A stretch of 6,029 nt of DNA from Flavobacteriales bacterium UBA7382 (GTDB lineage Bacteria > Bacteroidota > Bacteroidia > Flavobacteriales_D > Sanyastnellaceae), in assembly GCA_002469765.1 (NCBI GenBank), contig DKNS01000189.1, positions 1-6,029 on the forward strand, in the 5' to 3' direction. Each line of letters starts with the position of its first letter. The first letter of the stretch is position 1. The position numbers and the translations under genes are program-made. The notes beneath the pieces were generated by a model. That model did no database searches, was not told the origin of the DNA, and worked only from the letters and a program-made list of their open reading frames with translations. Below, piece by piece: positions 4,817-6,029 of the stretch.

Positions 4817-6028
4817 TCAATCCATGCGAACGACCACTCTTTTGCTCACAGCTCCGAGGGAGTTCACATGCAGCAGCAGTTGGCCTGAGGTCGCTTGATG
4901 CTGAGCCAAAGGACGTCCTTGCAAGTCGTAGGTGCCGGTGGACCAAGCCGGGCTACCTGCCGACAGTTCATTCAGGTTGTTGGTTGCCTTTTCTCCCCAA
5001 ACCAAGGTGCCAGGGGAGATGCCCACTTGCACCGACTCAACCAAATTTCCCAGGTCATCATGAATGTCGACGTGGCCTTCGGTGACGAAATCGGTGACTC
5101 CGCTGAATGTCATGTCGCTGGCCGGGTGAATGACCAGGCTGTAGGCGCTCGAAGCATCAGGGTTCAGAGTTTCTCCTGTACCAAGGCCGTTTGTGCCGTC
5201 GACAATGCGAAGGCCAGTCTCCTGGTCAATTTGGAGCGCCAAGCGGTTCGACGAGATCACTGCGGATGCGTTGCACCCTGCGGCCACCTCAGCGAGCACC
5301 TCGGTGGACACTTCGAGCGCTTCTCCTGTCACCACGCGGCTGATGGACGTGGAGCTCCAGTCTCCGTTGTTCACGGAAAGGACCGCACCTTCCATAGCGT
5401 GGAGAGCCACAGGGTTTCTGCCGGACTCACCCAAATCCACTTCGATGTATGTGCCTGAGGCAGGGTCGTAGGTACCCACAAGCCCCACTTCGCCCCCCCA
5501 GACCCATCCGTTGTTCACGCCAACCACCACACGGCCATTGTCTACACAAATGGCTTGACATGCGAATTCAGGGCCTGACTCGACGCTGAGTTCACCTTCC
5601 CAAGCCAGATCTTCAGCATTGAGCCATACCAGATGACTTTCGAGGTCAAGTGGCCCAAAGGTCAGCGGGTCTAGCCCACCGCGAGTGACGTACACCATGC
5701 CGTCCAACAAGGCCAATTCTTGCGCACCCAAGATGAACACTTCGTTCAAGACTTGCCCAGAGGTTAAGTCCACCTTCATCACGGTATTCTCAAGGCACAC
5801 ATAGCCATGCTGACCCTGCACTTCGAGGTCTGTCGCGAAGGCGATGGAGTCGAAAGATGCAATTTGGGAGTAGCTGTAAGTGGTGATGTCAATGACCCCG
5901 AGACTCGGTGCTTCAGCAATGACACCGTTGGTCCAATCGAAGCGGCCTTCATTGAGCACATAAAGTTGGGACTGGCCGAACACGCTGACAGACATGCATG
6001 CCAGAAGGAGAGAAAGGGCAGTTTTCAT
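4817..6028 (-). CDS. Secreted beta-propeller-like protein with probable T9SS sorting domain (YncE/DUF5074-like)
   Basis: This 403-residue protein has a signal peptide (about 1-18, cleaved before QSQLYVLNEG). Its body (about 19-335) is made of short beta-strand repeats typical of YncE/DUF5074-like propellers. Examples are 'QLYVLNEGRF' (21-30), 'ATDLEVQGQHGYVC' (65-78), 'GMVYVTRGG' (110-118), 'VNNGWVWGGEVG' (171-182) and 'LSVNNGDW' (217-224). The last 60 or so residues fit a type A T9SS sorting domain: 'TYDLQGRPL' (366-374), 'GQLLLHV' (382-388) and terminal 'KRVVVRMD'. The protein would therefore cross the outer membrane by T9SS and be released or attached to the surface. BtuG, the surface B12-binding partner of BtuB in Bacteroides, is also a propeller, so a ligand-capture role is conceivable; a structural or adhesive role is equally open. 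The ATG at 6028 is one base from the window edge and begins a proper signal peptide, so the gene looks complete; its promoter lies outside. It converges on the uptake cassette and is not part of that operon. Confidence 0.82.
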   Translation of the reverse strand: MKTALSLLLACMSVSVFGQSQLYVLNEGRFDWTNGVIAEAPSLGVIDITTYSYSQIASFDSIAFATDLEVQGQHGYVCLENTVMKVDLTSGQVLNEVFILGAQELALLDGMVYVTRGGLDPLTFGPLDLESHLVWLNAEDLAWEGELSVESGPEFACQAICVDNGRVVVGVNNGWVWGGEVGLVGTYDPASGTYIEVDLGESGRNPVALHAMEGAVLSVNNGDWSSTSISRVVTGEALEVSTEVLAEVAAGCNASAVISSNRLALQIDQETGLRIVDGTNGLGTGETLNPDASSAYSLVIHPASDMTFSGVTDFVTEGHVDIHDDLGNLVESVQVGISPGTLVWGEKATNNLNELSAGSPAWSTGTYDLQGRPLAQHQATSGQLLLHVNSLGAVSKRVVVRMD

Positions 6029-6029
6029 G

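Overview
The window looks like a stretch of Bacteroidota chromosome, most plausibly a moderately GC-rich member of the Flavobacteriales or a neighbouring order. This rests on four signs. One protein ends in what looks like a type IX secretion (T9SS) sorting domain. The TonB-dependent receptor has an N-terminal carboxypeptidase-regulatory-like extension. One gene encodes a DUF4625-like lipoprotein. No gene start has a clear Shine-Dalgarno sequence, and one TAnnTTTG (-7 type) promoter element is visible. The lineage is an inference; no rRNA or other marker gene is present.

Layout: (1) 42-1118, minus strand: a two-fold VOC (glyoxalase/extradiol dioxygenase superfamily) protein. (2) A 72-base divergent intergenic region. 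(3) 1191-4739, plus strand: three closely spaced genes that look like one operon. They encode a small membrane-anchored or exported His/Cys-rich protein, a 769-residue outer-membrane TonB-dependent receptor with ZnuD-like plug and loop motifs, and a His-rich acidic lipoprotein made of two DUF4625/Ig-like repeats. (4) 4740-4816: a 14-bp perfect hairpin that probably terminates transcription from both sides. (5) 4817-6028, minus strand, converging on the operon: a secreted beta-propeller-like (YncE/DUF5074-like) protein with a probable T9SS C-terminal sorting domain. Its start codon is one base inside the right edge of the window.

The plus-strand trio reads as an outer-membrane uptake cassette for a transition metal (zinc or copper more likely than iron) or a small metal complex. 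The lipoprotein and the His/Cys-rich protein would bind or deliver the metal on either side of the outer membrane, and the receptor would import it using TonB energy. The convergent propeller gene could be a surface partner, by analogy with BtuG beside BtuB, but nothing in the sequence ties it to this receptor. The VOC gene is divergent and probably unrelated in function. I see no mobile element, CRISPR array, tRNA or rRNA. No stretch longer than 80 bases lacks a gene.
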